DNA from: JAKPAM01 sp047605425
Lineage (GTDB): Bacteria; Pseudomonadota; Gammaproteobacteria; Burkholderiales; Burkholderiaceae_E
Reading direction: 5' to 3'
DNA length: 13,179 nt
NCBI GenBank assembly: GCA_047605425.1
Contig: JASGFT010000136.1
Location: forward strand, 1 to 13,179
Of this stretch, positions 12,851 through 13,179 are shown one piece after another. The first letter of the stretch is position 1; each line of letters starts with the position of its first letter. The position numbers were made by a program, and so were the translations under genes. The notes below the pieces were generated by a model. The model was not told the origin of the DNA, made no database searches, and saw only the letters and a list, made by a program, of their open reading frames with translations.

Positions 12851-13179
12851 ATGGCTACCGTCTCCTCTTCCACTTCCACTTCCAGCGGCACGATCGACGT
12901 CGCCAGCATCGTCGACAGCCTGATGCTGGTCGAGCAGACGCCGCTCGATTCGCTGCAGACCAAGGCGTCCGCGATCGAGGCCGACATCACGGCCTTCGGT
13001 TCGATCAAGAGCCTGCTGACCACGCTCCAGGACGCTTCGCGCGCGTTGACCGGCAGTGCGACGACGTGGAACGCGTCGACGGCGAGCAGCGGCGATCCGA
13101 CGACCGTCGACGTCGTCGGTACCAACGGCGCGATCAAGGGCAATCTGTCGATCACGGTCCAGCAACTCGCGCAAGCGCA
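12851..13179 (+). CDS. fliD: Flagellar hook-associated protein 2, filament cap (partial, runs off the window)
   Basis: I translated 109 residues from the ATG at 12851 to the window edge. FliD forms the cap at the filament tip that folds newly exported flagellin. The N-terminus, MATVSSSTSTSSGTIDV then ASIVDSLMLVEQTPLDSLQT, is the family pattern of a Ser/Thr-rich disordered start leading into a helix with the V-x-x-L-M-x-V-E-x-x-P-L motif. GNLSITVQQLAQA at 97-109 matches the conserved start of the next strand region. AGGAG lies six bases before the ATG, and a sigma-28 promoter lies upstream. Most of the gene (typically 400-650 residues) is beyond the window. No flaG gene separates it from the flagellins, unlike many relatives. 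Confidence 0.93.
   Translation, partial: MATVSSSTSTSSGTIDVASIVDSLMLVEQTPLDSLQTKASAIEADITAFGSIKSLLTTLQDASRALTGSATTWNASTASSGDPTTVDVVGTNGAIKGNLSITVQQLAQA

Noticed and set aside
1..13179. CRISPR arrays, tRNA or rRNA genes, intact insertion sequences
   Set aside because: No spaced direct repeats, cloverleaf-like segments, rRNA sequence or complete transposase with terminal repeats were seen.

Overview
The window is GC-rich DNA from a flagellated Gram-negative proteobacterium. A betaproteobacterium is the best guess from the short flagellins, the FliD N-terminus, the FitAB-type toxin-antitoxin pair and the Rpn-like fragment, but the sequence alone does not fix the species. It looks like a flagellin-modification (glycosylation) island directly upstream of the flagellin/filament-cap genes.

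Layout. (1) 1-1011, minus strand: a PIN toxin/RHH antitoxin pair (toxin cut by the window edge) with a dyad upstream, then the truncated N-terminus of an Rpn-type PD-(D/E)XK nuclease. This is a scar-like accessory border. (2) 1097-4237, plus strand: a family 2 glycosyltransferase with a helical-repeat tail, a TagB/TagF-type CDP-glycerol glycerophosphotransferase, and a TagD-type cytidylyltransferase. (3) 4227-8992, minus strand: a tight operon of glycosyltransferase, VioA-like sugar aminotransferase, ATP-grasp ligase, SAM methyltransferase and a 50-residue ORF that may be a truncated gene. It converges on module 2, and the 3' ends overlap by 11 bp. (4) 9240-10313, plus strand: a second glycosyltransferase, clearly paralogous to the first. 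(5) 10314-13179, plus strand: a 509-bp leader region, two tandem flagellin genes separated by a strong intrinsic terminator, and the start of fliD.

Working model (inference). The aminotransferase would make a 4-amino-4,6-dideoxyhexose-type sugar nucleotide, which the ATP-grasp enzyme and the methyltransferase would decorate. The three glycosyltransferases would place sugars on flagellin. The cytidylyltransferase and glycerophosphotransferase would make CDP-glycerol (or a related CDP-alcohol) and add a phosphoglycerol-type group. The most interesting signal is regulatory: sites matching the flagellar sigma-28 (FliA) promoter, each with an 11-nt spacer between 8-mers starting TCAA and ending in a GCCGAT-like box, lie upstream of the first flagellin, of fliD and of the glycerophosphotransferase gene. 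This ties the phosphoglycerol cassette to the flagellar regulon and suggests a phosphoglycerol-bearing flagellin glycan.
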